In this document: piece by piece, positions 15,462 to 23,288 of the stretch
How the letters are laid out: every line of letters begins with the position of its first letter
Numbering within the stretch: position 1 is the stretch's first letter
From: an uncultured Clostridia bacterium
GTDB lineage: Bacteria; Bacillota; Clostridia; Oscillospirales; Oscillospiraceae
Direction: 5' to 3'
DNA: 25,841 nucleotides
NCBI GenBank assembly: GCA_946061345.1
Contig: CAMGRA010000003.1
Location: 1-25,841 of the forward strand
Translations under genes and position numbers: made by a program
Notes under the pieces: model-generated
What the model was told of the DNA's origin: nothing
What the model saw: only the letters and a program-made list of their open reading frames with translations
Databases searched by the model: none

Positions 15462-16358
15462 TCATTCCGCCGCCAGGGCCAGCAGCTTGCGCATGCGGTG
15501 GTTCACCGCCGATTTGCTGATGGGCGGCTCGTGAAGCTCCGCCAGCTCACTCAAGGTCGTCTCCGGATGCTCCCGCCGCAGCGTAGCCGTCTGTTGCAGC
15601 TTCTCCGGCAGGGTCTCCAGCACCGCCCGCTCCTCCAACTTTCGGATAGCAGCAAGCTGCTCCTGGGCGGCAGCCACCGCCTTGTCCACATTGGCAGAGT
15701 CACAGTTGGTCTTGCGGTTGGCCTCATTGCGCCAATCCTTTTCGATCTTGGCCTCCATCACCGCCATGGCGCTGACCGGAGCTCCGATGACCGTCAGAAA
15801 ATCCTCGATAGCCTCGCTCTGCTTGTAATAAAGCACCGAGCTGCCCTTCCGCTCCGTCTCCTTGGCAGGAAGCTCCATTTCCAACAGCAGGGTGCCGGTC
15901 TCCCGGCTGACCTTCCAATGGGTGGTGGACAGCTCCAGATGGTAGCGTTTTTCCGGGTCGGTCACACTGCCGCCAGCCAGAAACGCCCCCCGCAGAAAGG
16001 CCCTGCGGCAGCAGTCCTTTTCCAGCAGCGCAAAATTCACATGAAGCGACACACTGGTCTCTGCGGAAAACCCGCAGGCGCTGAATACCTGCCGAATTTT
16101 TTCTCTGTCCGTGATGGTATAGGTCAGCTTGCCGCTGCCGCCTTCCTCCGGCAGGAGGTCAAAGCTGACACCCAGCCCCTTGCGAAACAGGCGCGGCAGC
16201 CGCAGTCCCAGGTCACGGCTCTCCGTCACGATGCGGATGCCGTCGGCGGAAAAAGTGTTGGCGTAGAGCAGCGCGCCCATGGCCTCTGCCAGAGCGCAGC
16301 AGCCCTTTTCCACCTCCGGGCGGCACAATTCACTTTTCACATTGGCGGAAAACGACAT
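15462..16358 (-). CDS. whiA: DNA-binding regulator WhiA
   Basis: WhiA is a transcription or chromosome-associated factor required for sporulation septation in Streptomyces and linked to division in Bacillus. The 298-residue protein has the N-terminal WhiA domain, a LAGLIDADG-like homing-endonuclease fold without nuclease activity (RAFLRGAFLAGGSV at about 119-132), and a C-terminal helix-turn-helix (about 250-290, ending in SKSAVNHRMRKL). A GGAGGAGG site lies just before the ATG. In most Firmicutes whiA follows rapZ and yvcK; here it follows a shortened rapZ by 17 bases and yvcK is absent. dnaE follows directly. Confidence 0.95.
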   Translation of the reverse strand: MSFSANVKSELCRPEVEKGCCALAEAMGALLYANTFSADGIRIVTESRDLGLRLPRLFRKGLGVSFDLLPEEGGSGKLTYTITDREKIRQVFSACGFSAETSVSLHVNFALLEKDCCRRAFLRGAFLAGGSVTDPEKRYHLELSTTHWKVSRETGTLLLEMELPAKETERKGSSVLYYKQSEAIEDFLTVIGAPVSAMAVMEAKIEKDWRNEANRKTNCDSANVDKAVAAAQEQLAAIRKLEERAVLETLPEKLQQTATLRREHPETTLSELAELHEPPISKSAVNHRMRKLLALAAE

Positions 16359-16375
16359 TCCGCATCCTCCTCCGT

Positions 16376-16744
16376 TCAGCCGCGCTCAATATCGCGGTGG
16401 TGTAAGTTGACTGTGTGTCCCTCTGCACGCAAATGCTCCGCCAGCAGCACCGCCGCAGTCACCGAGCGGTGCCGTCCGCCGGTGCAGCCGACGGCGATCC
16501 GCAGCCGTTCACACCCACGACGCGCCGCCAGCTTCGCCTGCATCTCCACCAGCGTCAGCATGTTCTGCAAATATGCCGCGCTGTCATTGTCCTGTAAAAT
16601 ATACTTCCGCACGGGCACGTCCAGGCCGCTCAGTTCCCGCAGCGCGGGGACCCAGTAAGGGTTCTCCAGGCAGCGCATATCCAGCATCACATCTGCCTCC
16701 GGCTGCCCGTATTTGTGCCCGAAGGAGGTGATCTCAATCAGCAT
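16376..16744 (-). CDS. Standalone RapZ C-terminal domain protein
   Basis: The 122-residue protein matches only the C-terminal half of RapZ (YvcJ): SFGHKYGQPEADVMLDMR near the start, NPYWVPALRELSGLDVPVR, the signature IAVGCTGGRHRSV and a closing LHHRDIER. In enterobacteria this half binds the small RNA GlmZ and senses glucosamine-6-phosphate. Full-length RapZ is about 290 residues and has an N-terminal P-loop domain, which is missing here. The start MLIEITSF is certain in frame; its ATG lies inside the last codons of murB, overlapping by 11 bases, so there is no room for the missing domain. An upstream extension of the frame runs through murB and is not coding. The role in this organism is unknown. 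Confidence 0.88.
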   Translation of the reverse strand: MLIEITSFGHKYGQPEADVMLDMRCLENPYWVPALRELSGLDVPVRKYILQDNDSAAYLQNMLTLVEMQAKLAARRGCERLRIAVGCTGGRHRSVTAAVLLAEHLRAEGHTVNLHHRDIERG

Positions 16745-17663
16745 CTTCCGCGCTCCACAGCCGGACCTCCGGCTCCAGCAGGACACCGCTGTGGTCATAG
16801 ACGCGCTGCCGCACCAGTTCCACCAGCGCCAGCACATCAGCAGCCGTCGCGCCGCCCTTGTTGACCACAAAGCCCGCGTGCTTCTCTGACACCGCCGCGC
16901 CGCCGACAGACAGGCCCTTCAGCCCGGCCTCCTCGATGAGCGCCGCCGCATAGCCCGTCTTGGGCCGCTTAAAGGTACTGCCCGCAGACGGCAGCTCCAA
17001 AGGCTGGGAAGCGCGGCGCTTCTCCGCCAGCTCATGGATTCTTTCCCGTATCTCACTTTCGCGGCCCGGTGTGAGGGCAAATTCCGTCTGGACGATAACG
17101 CCCTCCATAGACTGAAAGGCGCTGTTTCGGTAGGAGAAGCCCTGGGTCTCCCCCTCCAGCCACCGGCTCGTGCCGTCCAGAGCCATAAATTCCGTCCGCA
17201 CCGCCGCGTCCTTCAGCTCTCCGCCGTAGGCACCGGCGTTCATATAGATCCCGCCGCCGACAGTGCCGGGGATGCCATGGGCAAATTCCAGCCCCGACAG
17301 GTCATTGCGGGCGGCAAACATGGCCGTCTGAGCCAAGCTCATCCCCGCCATGGCGGAAATATGGGTCTCATCCAGCAGCCGCAGGCCCATAAAGGTCTCC
17401 CGGGTCACCACGACCAGACCCCGCACCCCCTCGTCGGGGGCCAGAATGTTGGTACCTGCTCCCAGTATACGGGGTTTTATGTCCGATAAATAGGACAGTT
17501 CCAGAATTTTTTGCAGCTCCTCCCGGTTCCGCGGAAAAACCATCAGCTCCGCAGGGCCGCCGATACGAAAGGAGGTGTGCCTGGAAAGAGGCTCCTCGCT
17601 GCGGAGCATAAAGGCCGGCAGCACCTGGGAAAGCTGTTGTTTCAGTTGGGACATCCGCTCCAT
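16734..17663 (-). CDS. murB: UDP-N-acetylenolpyruvoylglucosamine reductase
   Basis: Flavoenzyme that reduces UDP-GlcNAc-enolpyruvate to UDP-MurNAc with NADPH, the second step of peptidoglycan precursor synthesis. The 309-residue cytoplasmic protein carries FAD-binding segments (ILGAGTNIL at about 66-74, and GIPGTVGGGIYMNAGAYGGE at 130-149). The catalytic Ser229 is in SAGSTFKRP, and a C-terminal glutamate is in LLEPEVRLW at about 299. The start MERMSQ has GGAGG 7 bases upstream; a longer frame adds ten poorly supported residues. It is the first gene of murB-rapZ(C)-whiA-dnaE and overlaps the next gene by 11 bases. Confidence 0.96.
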   Translation of the reverse strand: MERMSQLKQQLSQVLPAFMLRSEEPLSRHTSFRIGGPAELMVFPRNREELQKILELSYLSDIKPRILGAGTNILAPDEGVRGLVVVTRETFMGLRLLDETHISAMAGMSLAQTAMFAARNDLSGLEFAHGIPGTVGGGIYMNAGAYGGELKDAAVRTEFMALDGTSRWLEGETQGFSYRNSAFQSMEGVIVQTEFALTPGRESEIRERIHELAEKRRASQPLELPSAGSTFKRPKTGYAAALIEEAGLKGLSVGGAAVSEKHAGFVVNKGGATAADVLALVELVRQRVYDHSGVLLEPEVRLWSAEDAD

Positions 17664-17731
17664 ATCGTTCCTCCGTCCATCCTTTCCGCGCAAAAGCGCA
17701 AACCTCTTTTAGCTCATTCTTATACAAGTAT

Positions 17732-17760
17732 AGTATATCACATTCCCTCCGCTTGGGCAA
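17732..17760 (-). promoter_or_regulatory. Sigma-A-type promoter of the murB-rapZ(C)-whiA-dnaE transcript
   Basis: On the minus strand TTGCCC (17760-17755), a 17-base spacer and TATACT (17737-17732) lie about 70 bases before the murB start codon. The strong -10 and ideal spacing support it. Confidence 0.75.
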
Positions 17761-17820
17761 CTTCAATTCCAAAGATTCACGAATTATTCATCTTCCTGGC
17801 TGCGGGGAGCCCTTTCCCGC

Positions 17821-17862
17821 AAAAAAAGCCGCAGGGGCAGCTGAAAATCAGCCGCTCCTGCA
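17821..17862 (-). terminator. Intrinsic terminator of the sigma/anti-sigma pair
   Basis: On the minus strand a GC-rich stem (GCAGGAGCGGCTG with CAGCTGCCCCTGC, some mismatches) is followed by TTTTTTT. It lies just after the stop of the anti-sigma-like gene and isolates it from murB. Confidence 0.8.
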
Positions 17863-17884
17863 GCGTTGGTATGATATTCGCAAA

Positions 17885-19147
17885 TTAATTGAACGTGCCG
17901 TCCCAAACAGGCATTTCCGTCAGATACTCGCTCTCGACCGCCGGGACATAGAAGGCGCCGTAGTTTTTCAATCCAAGTTCCGATCTTTCGTCCTCTCTGT
18001 CGCGCAGGCGTATGGAGAAGCGATAATAGGGCATAAAGATCTGCTCAACATTCCCGGTACGATAAACAAGCTCTACCGCAGCAATGTCCTCCTCCCGGAC
18101 AGTGTCTGCCCGCAGTTCCTCTTTTGGCACGGATGTGATGAAGTTGCCGTTGAGCAGCAGCTTCCGTGCTTCATCGGCGGTAATGACCGGGTAGTCTCCG
18201 AGCTTCTGCATGCTCAAAAACCTGTTTGAGAAGACAACAGCGCTGAGACTGCCTTCGATGATATAGAAATGCAAAGATCGGAAATTATAATTCAATATGC
18301 TCTGCAGCGGGTCGTCGGAAGCCGGATAAGCACCGATCTGCCAGTGTCCCTCCCCGTAGATGTCGTAGCTTCCCCACGCCTGCGGCAGCAGCGTTTCATC
18401 TGTGAAAAAGATACCGTACTCCTCCGTTAGCTGCGCTGCAAGTGTCTGCGCTTCCTCCAGGCTGTCCGGCTCCTTTACGCTCTTTTCCTTGTAGAGATTT
18501 AACCTGATCGCGCCGGTCGTTTGCCCCTGTATCGCAAAATCCTCCGTTATCACGCCATAATAGGAGCGGTAATCTTCACTGATACCGTCGTATTTGCCGC
18601 TGTCCTGCAGCTCGATGATACGCCGCCCCGCCTGCTGCGCAAGGGCGGACATTTGGTGTGCCGTCAGGTAATCCGGAGTTCCCGCGCGGTCGGTATAGGC
18701 AAGGTTCTGATAGACAGGCATGGTCTCAAGCTGCATTTCCTCCGTCCACGGGTTCCCCGAATCCTTCTCTTCCAGATCGTAGACCGAATACCCCTCATAG
18801 CCCATGGCTCCAAAGTAATTGCTGACCTCCAGCTTCGGAAGCTCACCGTCTATGGATACTGCCACCGGCGGTTCCGTAGGCAGCTCCGGTTGAGCGGTCG
18901 GCTCTTCGGACGGTTCCGTGGGCGCAGTATTCGATCCCGTAGCCAGCATCTGCTGCTCCGTCGGCGCAGGTTCCTCCGGCCCTTGCGAAGGAAACAGCAG
19001 GAATCCCACGCCCAATACAGCACAGAGGCAGGCGGCAAGGACGCCCCATTTTTTCCAGGGAGAGCGTTTCTCCGGCATCTGCTGCGCCTCGTCGATATAC
19101 TCCTCTTTGACCTCCGTGATCGCGTCAAACAGGTCCTCCGGTTTCAT
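17885..19147 (-). CDS. Putative membrane anti-sigma factor with large extracytoplasmic domain
   Basis: The 420-residue protein starts with a short acidic cytoplasmic segment (MKPEDLFDAITEVKEEYIDE). One membrane helix follows at about 38-52 (WGVLAACLCAVLGVGFLLF), then a Pro/Thr/Glu-rich linker at about 55-95, and about 320 residues outside the cell with no domain I recognise. The ATG overlaps the sigma factor stop (ATGA) and has GGAGGGAG upstream, so the two are translationally coupled. Single-pass proteins encoded this way next to an ECF sigma factor are usually anti-sigma factors. That role is inferred from topology and position. A longer frame upstream overlaps the sigma gene and is rejected. 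A terminator follows. Confidence 0.75.
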   Translation of the reverse strand: MKPEDLFDAITEVKEEYIDEAQQMPEKRSPWKKWGVLAACLCAVLGVGFLLFPSQGPEEPAPTEQQMLATGSNTAPTEPSEEPTAQPELPTEPPVAVSIDGELPKLEVSNYFGAMGYEGYSVYDLEEKDSGNPWTEEMQLETMPVYQNLAYTDRAGTPDYLTAHQMSALAQQAGRRIIELQDSGKYDGISEDYRSYYGVITEDFAIQGQTTGAIRLNLYKEKSVKEPDSLEEAQTLAAQLTEEYGIFFTDETLLPQAWGSYDIYGEGHWQIGAYPASDDPLQSILNYNFRSLHFYIIEGSLSAVVFSNRFLSMQKLGDYPVITADEARKLLLNGNFITSVPKEELRADTVREEDIAAVELVYRTGNVEQIFMPYYRFSIRLRDREDERSELGLKNYGAFYVPAVESEYLTEMPVWDGTFN

Positions 19148-19701
19148 GGCAATACTCCCTCCTTTTCCAGTGCCGTCCGCAGGCTCTGCCGCAGACGGTA
19201 CATCTTCCGGGCCAGCTTGTCGGGCTGGACCCCATGTTTCTGTGCGATCTCCTTCAGCGGCTCTCCGTTCCAGTAACGAAGCAGGAACAATCTGCGGTCC
19301 TCTTTGGAAAGCGTCGCCAGCCATGCGTTCAGCGCCTCGACAAGCTCCCGCTTTTCCACCTCCTGCGTCACACTCTGCGCCGACGGGAGGCACTCGTCCA
19401 GCTCCTCCAACAGCAGCGTCAGCTCACAGTCCCTTTTTTGTGCGCGGTTGCCGCGCCAGAGGTCGATGGCATGGTTGCGCACAAGGCGCCCCAGCCAAGC
19501 CGAGAAGCGTTTCGGCAGCAGCGGCGGGATGGAATTCCACACCTGGAGGTAGGTATCGTTGACACAATCGTGGCTCTCCGCTCCGTCGCCCAGAATGTTG
19601 CGCGCAATGGAACGAAGCAGCGCGCCGTATTTCCGGTCCGTTTCGTAAATGGCGTCCTCGTTTCGCTGCCGGTACAGCGCGAGAATCTTGTCGTCATCCA
19701 T
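19144..19701 (-). CDS. ECF-type RNA polymerase sigma factor
   Basis: The 185-residue sigma-70 family protein has region 2 at about 20-90 (NDTYLQVWNSIPP followed by FSAWLGRLVRNHAIDLWR) and region 4 at about 125-180 (LFLLRYWNGEPLKEIAQKHGVQPDKLARKMYRLRQSL, a helix-turn-helix). There is no region 1 or 3, as in extracytoplasmic function sigma factors. The ATG at 19701 was chosen because a GTG four codons earlier overlaps the GGAGGTG site. The partner anti-sigma-like gene overlaps its end by 4 bases. I could not identify a convincing promoter in the 70 bases upstream, nor a matching autoregulatory motif. Confidence 0.92.
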   Translation of the reverse strand: MDDDKILALYRQRNEDAIYETDRKYGALLRSIARNILGDGAESHDCVNDTYLQVWNSIPPLLPKRFSAWLGRLVRNHAIDLWRGNRAQKRDCELTLLLEELDECLPSAQSVTQEVEKRELVEALNAWLATLSKEDRRLFLLRYWNGEPLKEIAQKHGVQPDKLARKMYRLRQSLRTALEKEGVLP

Positions 19702-19772
19702 GCATTTTTCCACCTCCGTTCATTTAGACGTAAAATATCGGAGAATATCCCCCTTGTCCGGGGAAATTTTTA

Positions 19773-19802
19773 CAAAAAAGAAAAGCTCCCACAAGCAGGA
19801 GC
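19773..19802 (-). terminator. Intrinsic terminator after gtrA
   Basis: On the minus strand GCTCC and GGAGC form a stem around TGCTTGTG (19802-19785), followed by TTTTCTTTTTTG. It ends the der-plsY-gpsA-gtrA transcript just before the sigma factor gene. Confidence 0.8.
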
Positions 19803-19808
19803 CTTTCC

Positions 19809-20231
19809 CTATTTCTTTGCCAGCTCGTTGGTGTCGATGCTGCCCCGGAAGACGAAAAAACGGTCGCAGGGGAATTCCAGCGCGAAATTCAGCACCATGT
19901 TGATGGCGGTGACCAGATACTCGTTCCAGCCGCAGCCGGTGGTGAGCCAATGCTCCAGCCAGGCGGAGGCCGGTGTGAACACGGCGTAAAACAGAGCCAC
20001 CTTGAGCATAGCCACAGGCACGTTGCTGGCGGAATGGAACGTATAACGCCGGTTGAAGGTGAAGTTCCACAGCACCGACAGCACCAGGGCCACAAGATAG
20101 CTGACCCAATAATCCAAATGGAACAGCTCGTTGAGCAGCGTAAAGGAGCCGAGCTGGATCAGTCCCGCAGAAGCGGAAAACAGCGCGAACTTGACCGAGC
20201 GGAGCAGCTCCGCCTTTTTCTCTTTCCTCAT
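19809..20231 (-). CDS. GtrA family membrane protein
   Basis: The 140-residue integral membrane protein has four predicted helices. It carries the family signatures NFTFNRRYTF (about 64-73) and the C-terminal NFALEFPCDRFFVF. GtrA-like proteins are thought to help move polyprenyl-phosphate-linked sugars across the membrane for surface glycan decoration; the substrate here is unknown. The start MRKEKK has AAGGTGA five bases upstream and lies 4 bases after the gpsA stop, so it is the last gene of the der-plsY-gpsA transcript. An eight-residue upstream extension overlaps gpsA and is rejected. Confidence 0.88.
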   Translation of the reverse strand: MRKEKKAELLRSVKFALFSASAGLIQLGSFTLLNELFHLDYWVSYLVALVLSVLWNFTFNRRYTFHSASNVPVAMLKVALFYAVFTPASAWLEHWLTTGCGWNEYLVTAINMVLNFALEFPCDRFFVFRGSIDTNELAKK

Positions 20232-20235
20232 AAGC

Positions 20236-21237
20236 TCACCTTGCCCACTCGGCAAAGTCCGCCTCGCTGGTCTTCTGCCGCTGCATCAGCCGCTGGAGCA
20301 CGGTCTGCGGGTCGCCGCCCTCATAGAGCACCTCATAGGCCGCCTCGGTAATGGGCATCGTCACATGATGCTTTTGGGCCAGCTCCCAGGCAGCTTCCGC
20401 CGCATAGTAGCCCTCGACCACCGCGCCGACCTGCCGCATGGCCTCCTGGACGCCGATACCCTGACCGATGAGGATGCCTGCACGGCGGTTGCGCGAGTGC
20501 ATGGAGGTGCAGGTGACGATCAGGTCACCCACGCCGGCCAGACCCGCAAAGGTCTCCCGCGAGGCGCCCAGCGCCATACCCAACCTTGCCGCCTCGGCAA
20601 GGCCCCGGGTCATCAGCAGCGCCTTGGTGTTGTCGCCGTAGCCCATACCGTCACTGACACCGGCGCACAGAGCGATAACGTTTTTATGGGCGGCACCCAA
20701 CTCCACACCCACCACGTCCGGGCAGGTGTAGACCCGCAGGCGGTCACACATAAAGACAGACTGCACCTGCTCGGCAAGCGCCTTGTCCTCGCAGGCAGCC
20801 ACTACGCCCGTGGGGATACCGCGGCTGACCTCCTCTGCGTGGGACGGCCCGGAGAGGGCGACGACGGTCCTGCCGGTCTCCTGGGACACCAGCTCGCTCA
20901 TCCGCAGGCCGGTACCGTTTTCGATGCCCTTGGTCACGGAGACCAGAATGGCTTCGGCTCTAAGATAGGGCGCGATGGTCCGCGCTGTGGTCCGCACCGC
21001 AAAAGACGGCGTAGCAAATACGACTAAATCCTTGTCCGACACCTCGGAAGCCTCTGCGGTATACTGCAGTTCCTCCGGCAGCGTCACACCGGCAAGGAAC
21101 GGATTTTCACGGGTTTGAGCCAACTGCTCGCTCTCCTCTTTACAATAGGACCAGAGCGTCACCTCATGGCCGTTTCGCAGCAGCACCATGGCCAGGGCCG
21201 TGCCCCAGCCGCCGCTTCCGGCAACCAAGATCTTCAC
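20236..21237 (-). CDS. gpsA: Glycerol-3-phosphate dehydrogenase [NAD(P)+]
   Basis: Reduces dihydroxyacetone phosphate to sn-glycerol-3-phosphate for phospholipid synthesis. The 333-residue protein has the Rossmann loop GSGGWGTA at about 7-14, VTKGIE near 103-108 and the substrate segment with the catalytic lysine. That last segment reads ELGAAHKNVIAL where most homologues have ELGGALKN. The start codon is GTG, with GGAAGGAGG about 9 bases upstream, and it overlaps the plsY stop (GTGA). It lies directly after plsY, which uses its product, so two successive steps of phosphatidic acid synthesis are coupled in one transcript. Confidence 0.96.
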   Translation of the reverse strand: MKILVAGSGGWGTALAMVLLRNGHEVTLWSYCKEESEQLAQTRENPFLAGVTLPEELQYTAEASEVSDKDLVVFATPSFAVRTTARTIAPYLRAEAILVSVTKGIENGTGLRMSELVSQETGRTVVALSGPSHAEEVSRGIPTGVVAACEDKALAEQVQSVFMCDRLRVYTCPDVVGVELGAAHKNVIALCAGVSDGMGYGDNTKALLMTRGLAEAARLGMALGASRETFAGLAGVGDLIVTCTSMHSRNRRAGILIGQGIGVQEAMRQVGAVVEGYYAAEAAWELAQKHHVTMPITEAAYEVLYEGGDPQTVLQRLMQRQKTSEADFAEWAR

Positions 21238-21881
21238 TGCGTTCTGCCTCCTTCCCGGTCGTTCTTCGCTTTATGGAAATAAGTCTTGCGCTCCTGCCCA
21301 TGGAGCAGGCGCTTGATATTGCCGCGGTGCATGAAGAACACCAGGAGGACCATTGCCGCCATCAGGAGGCAGACCCACAGGTTCTCATGGTACTGCAGGA
21401 TCAGCATCGCCGCAAAGGACACTACGCCGACAAAGGATGCCAGGGAGACATAGCGGGTGGCAAAAAAGACGATCAAAAACAGTGCAAAGGCAATTGCCGC
21501 GATTTTCCAGTTCATCACGATGGCAAGGGTGCCCGTACAAAGCACGCCCTTTCCGCCGTGGAAGCCGAAGAAAGCAGGGAAAATATGTCCCACCTGCACC
21601 GCCACGCCCGCGATCATTCGCGCGAGGGGCGGGTCGAGCTCCTTCAAAAAAAGCTGTGCAAGCAGGCAGCCTGCCACGACCTTTCCCATGTCGATGACGA
21701 CGACCAGCAGCGTCAGCCAGCCGCCGTAGCTGCGCAGGAAATTGGTCAGTCCGGCGTTGCCGCTGCCCTTTTCGCGGACATCCTCATGCATCCGCAGCTT
21801 CGAGACAATGATCGCGCCGTTTACGCTGCCGAGCAAATAACAGGCGATGACACACAGCGCGATCTTCCACCACAGGCTCAT
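21234..21881 (-). CDS. plsY: Acyl-phosphate:glycerol-3-phosphate acyltransferase
   Basis: Membrane enzyme that acylates glycerol-3-phosphate from acyl-phosphate to give lysophosphatidic acid. The 215-residue protein has several membrane helices. It carries the PlsY motifs KGSGNAGLTN (about 38-47) and GHIFPAFFGFHGGKGV (about 98-113), plus the cytoplasmic NIKRLLHGQE motif near 188-197. The ATG overlaps the der stop by 4 bases (ATGA), and gpsA starts inside its own stop, so der, plsY and gpsA are coupled. Confidence 0.96.
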   Translation of the reverse strand: MSLWWKIALCVIACYLLGSVNGAIIVSKLRMHEDVREKGSGNAGLTNFLRSYGGWLTLLVVVIDMGKVVAGCLLAQLFLKELDPPLARMIAGVAVQVGHIFPAFFGFHGGKGVLCTGTLAIVMNWKIAAIAFALFLIVFFATRYVSLASFVGVVSFAAMLILQYHENLWVCLLMAAMVLLVFFMHRGNIKRLLHGQERKTYFHKAKNDREGGRTQ

Positions 21882-23206
21882 TCCTCCTTGTCCCCTTTCT
21901 GGCGGATGGTAATGCGCACTGGCGTTCCCTCCAGACCGAAGGCGGCGCGGATCTGATTCTCCAGATAGCGCTGGTAGGAGAAATGGAACAGGCGGGCATC
22001 GTTGCAGAAGATGACGAAATGGGGCGGCTTGACGCCCACCTGGGTCATATAGTAGATCTTCAGGCGGCGTCCCTTGTCCGTAGGCGGCTGCACCCGGGCG
22101 GTGGCGTCCTCCAGGACATTGTTGAGCATACCGGTGGTCACGCGCATGGCCGCCTGGTTGGCAACGTAGTTGATCAGCTCATAGAGCTTCCCCACCCGCT
22201 GCCCCGTCAACGCCGAGATAAACAGAATGGGCGCATAGGTCATATAACTCAGGTCCTGCCGGATCTTCGCCGTCATATCGTTCATGGTGTTGGTCTCTTT
22301 TTCCACCATGTCCCATTTGTTGACCACGATGATACAGGCCTTTCCCGCCTCATGGGCAAGACCGGCGATCTTCGTGTCCTGCTCTGTCACGCCCTCGTTG
22401 GCGTCGATGAGGATCAGGCACACGTCCGCCCGGTCGATGGCGGCGATAGAACGCATATTGGAATACTTCTCGATGGCGTCGTCCACCTTGGACTTGCGGC
22501 GCATACCCGCCGTGTCGATAAAGCGGTATTTGCCGAACTCATTTTCAAAATAGCTGTCGATGGCGTCCCGGGTGGTCCCGGCTACATTGGAAACGATAAC
22601 CCGTTCCTCTCCCAGGATCTTGTTAAGCAGGCTGGATTTTCCCACATTGGGCTTTCCGACGATGGCCACGTTGATGACCTCACCCTCAGGTTCCTCCTGG
22701 GTCTCCTCGGGGAAATGGGCCACACACCAGTCAAGCAAATCGCCGGTGCCGTGGCCGTGGACGGCGGAAGTCTCAATGGGGTCGCCCAGACCCAGCATAT
22801 AGAATTCGTAAACGTCGGGGTTGGTGGTGCCGATGCTGTCACATTTGTTGACCGCCAGGCAGACCGGCTTTTTGCTCCGCAGGAGCATGTTTGCCACATC
22901 CATATCCGCCGCCGTCACGCCGGTCTTTACATCCGTCACCATGACGATGACGTCCGCCGTCTCAATGGCGATCTCCGCCTGACGGCGCATGAATTTCAGC
23001 ATTTCGCTGTCGGTGTTCGGCTCGATGCCACCGGTGTCGACGATCTCAAACTCCCGTCCGTTCCAATCGCAGTCGCCGTAGATACGGTCACGGGTCACGC
23101 CGGGCGTATCCTCCACAATGGCGGTACGTCTGCCGGTCAGCTTATTAAAGAGCATGGATTTTCCCACATTGGGTCTGCCGACAATGGCAACCAGAGGCTT
23201 GGACAT
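21878..23206 (-). CDS. der: Ribosome biogenesis GTPase Der (EngA)
   Basis: Double-GTPase protein needed for 50S subunit assembly. The 442-residue protein has GTPase domain 1 (G1 GRPNVGKS 10-17, G3 DTGG 57-60, G4 NKCD 120-123), domain 2 (GKPNVGKS 184-191, DTAG 231-234, NKWD 296-299) and a C-terminal KH-like domain (about 350-440). In the first P-loop the residue after GKS is Met, where Thr is common; the P-loop itself is intact. The start MSKPLV has AAGGAGG upstream; a 21-residue extension of the frame runs over that site and is rejected. It is the first gene of der-plsY-gpsA-gtrA. Confidence 0.97.
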   Translation of the reverse strand: MSKPLVAIVGRPNVGKSMLFNKLTGRRTAIVEDTPGVTRDRIYGDCDWNGREFEIVDTGGIEPNTDSEMLKFMRRQAEIAIETADVIVMVTDVKTGVTAADMDVANMLLRSKKPVCLAVNKCDSIGTTNPDVYEFYMLGLGDPIETSAVHGHGTGDLLDWCVAHFPEETQEEPEGEVINVAIVGKPNVGKSSLLNKILGEERVIVSNVAGTTRDAIDSYFENEFGKYRFIDTAGMRRKSKVDDAIEKYSNMRSIAAIDRADVCLILIDANEGVTEQDTKIAGLAHEAGKACIIVVNKWDMVEKETNTMNDMTAKIRQDLSYMTYAPILFISALTGQRVGKLYELINYVANQAAMRVTTGMLNNVLEDATARVQPPTDKGRRLKIYYMTQVGVKPPHFVIFCNDARLFHFSYQRYLENQIRAAFGLEGTPVRITIRQKGDKEE

Positions 23207-23240
23207 GTTCCCGCCTCCTTTCAAAATTTTCTTACGGTAT

Positions 23241-23269
23241 ATTATTGCACAAATCGCAGGGAATTTCAA
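23241..23269 (-). promoter_or_regulatory. Promoter of the der-plsY-gpsA-gtrA transcript
   Basis: On the minus strand TTGAAA (23269-23264), 17 bases and AATAAT (23246-23241) lie about 35 bases before the der start. An overlapping TAATAT two bases further on is an alternative -10. It lies about 20 bases after the GNAT gene stop. Confidence 0.65.
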
Positions 23270-23288
23270 CCATGAACCGCAGAAACGG

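Noticed and set aside
16745..16870. Upstream extension of the RapZ C-domain frame that might hold the missing N-terminal half
   Set aside because: It is out-of-frame murB coding sequence, rich in Trp/Cys/Ser, with no P-loop or RapZ similarity.
19714..19772. Possible ECF autoregulatory promoter with a CGTC element near 19730
   Set aside because: No AAC-type -35 element lies at the right distance upstream, so it is not reported as a promoter.
21983..23275. 430-codon plus-strand frame opposite der
   Set aside because: Shadow of der; both GTPase domains are clear on the minus strand.
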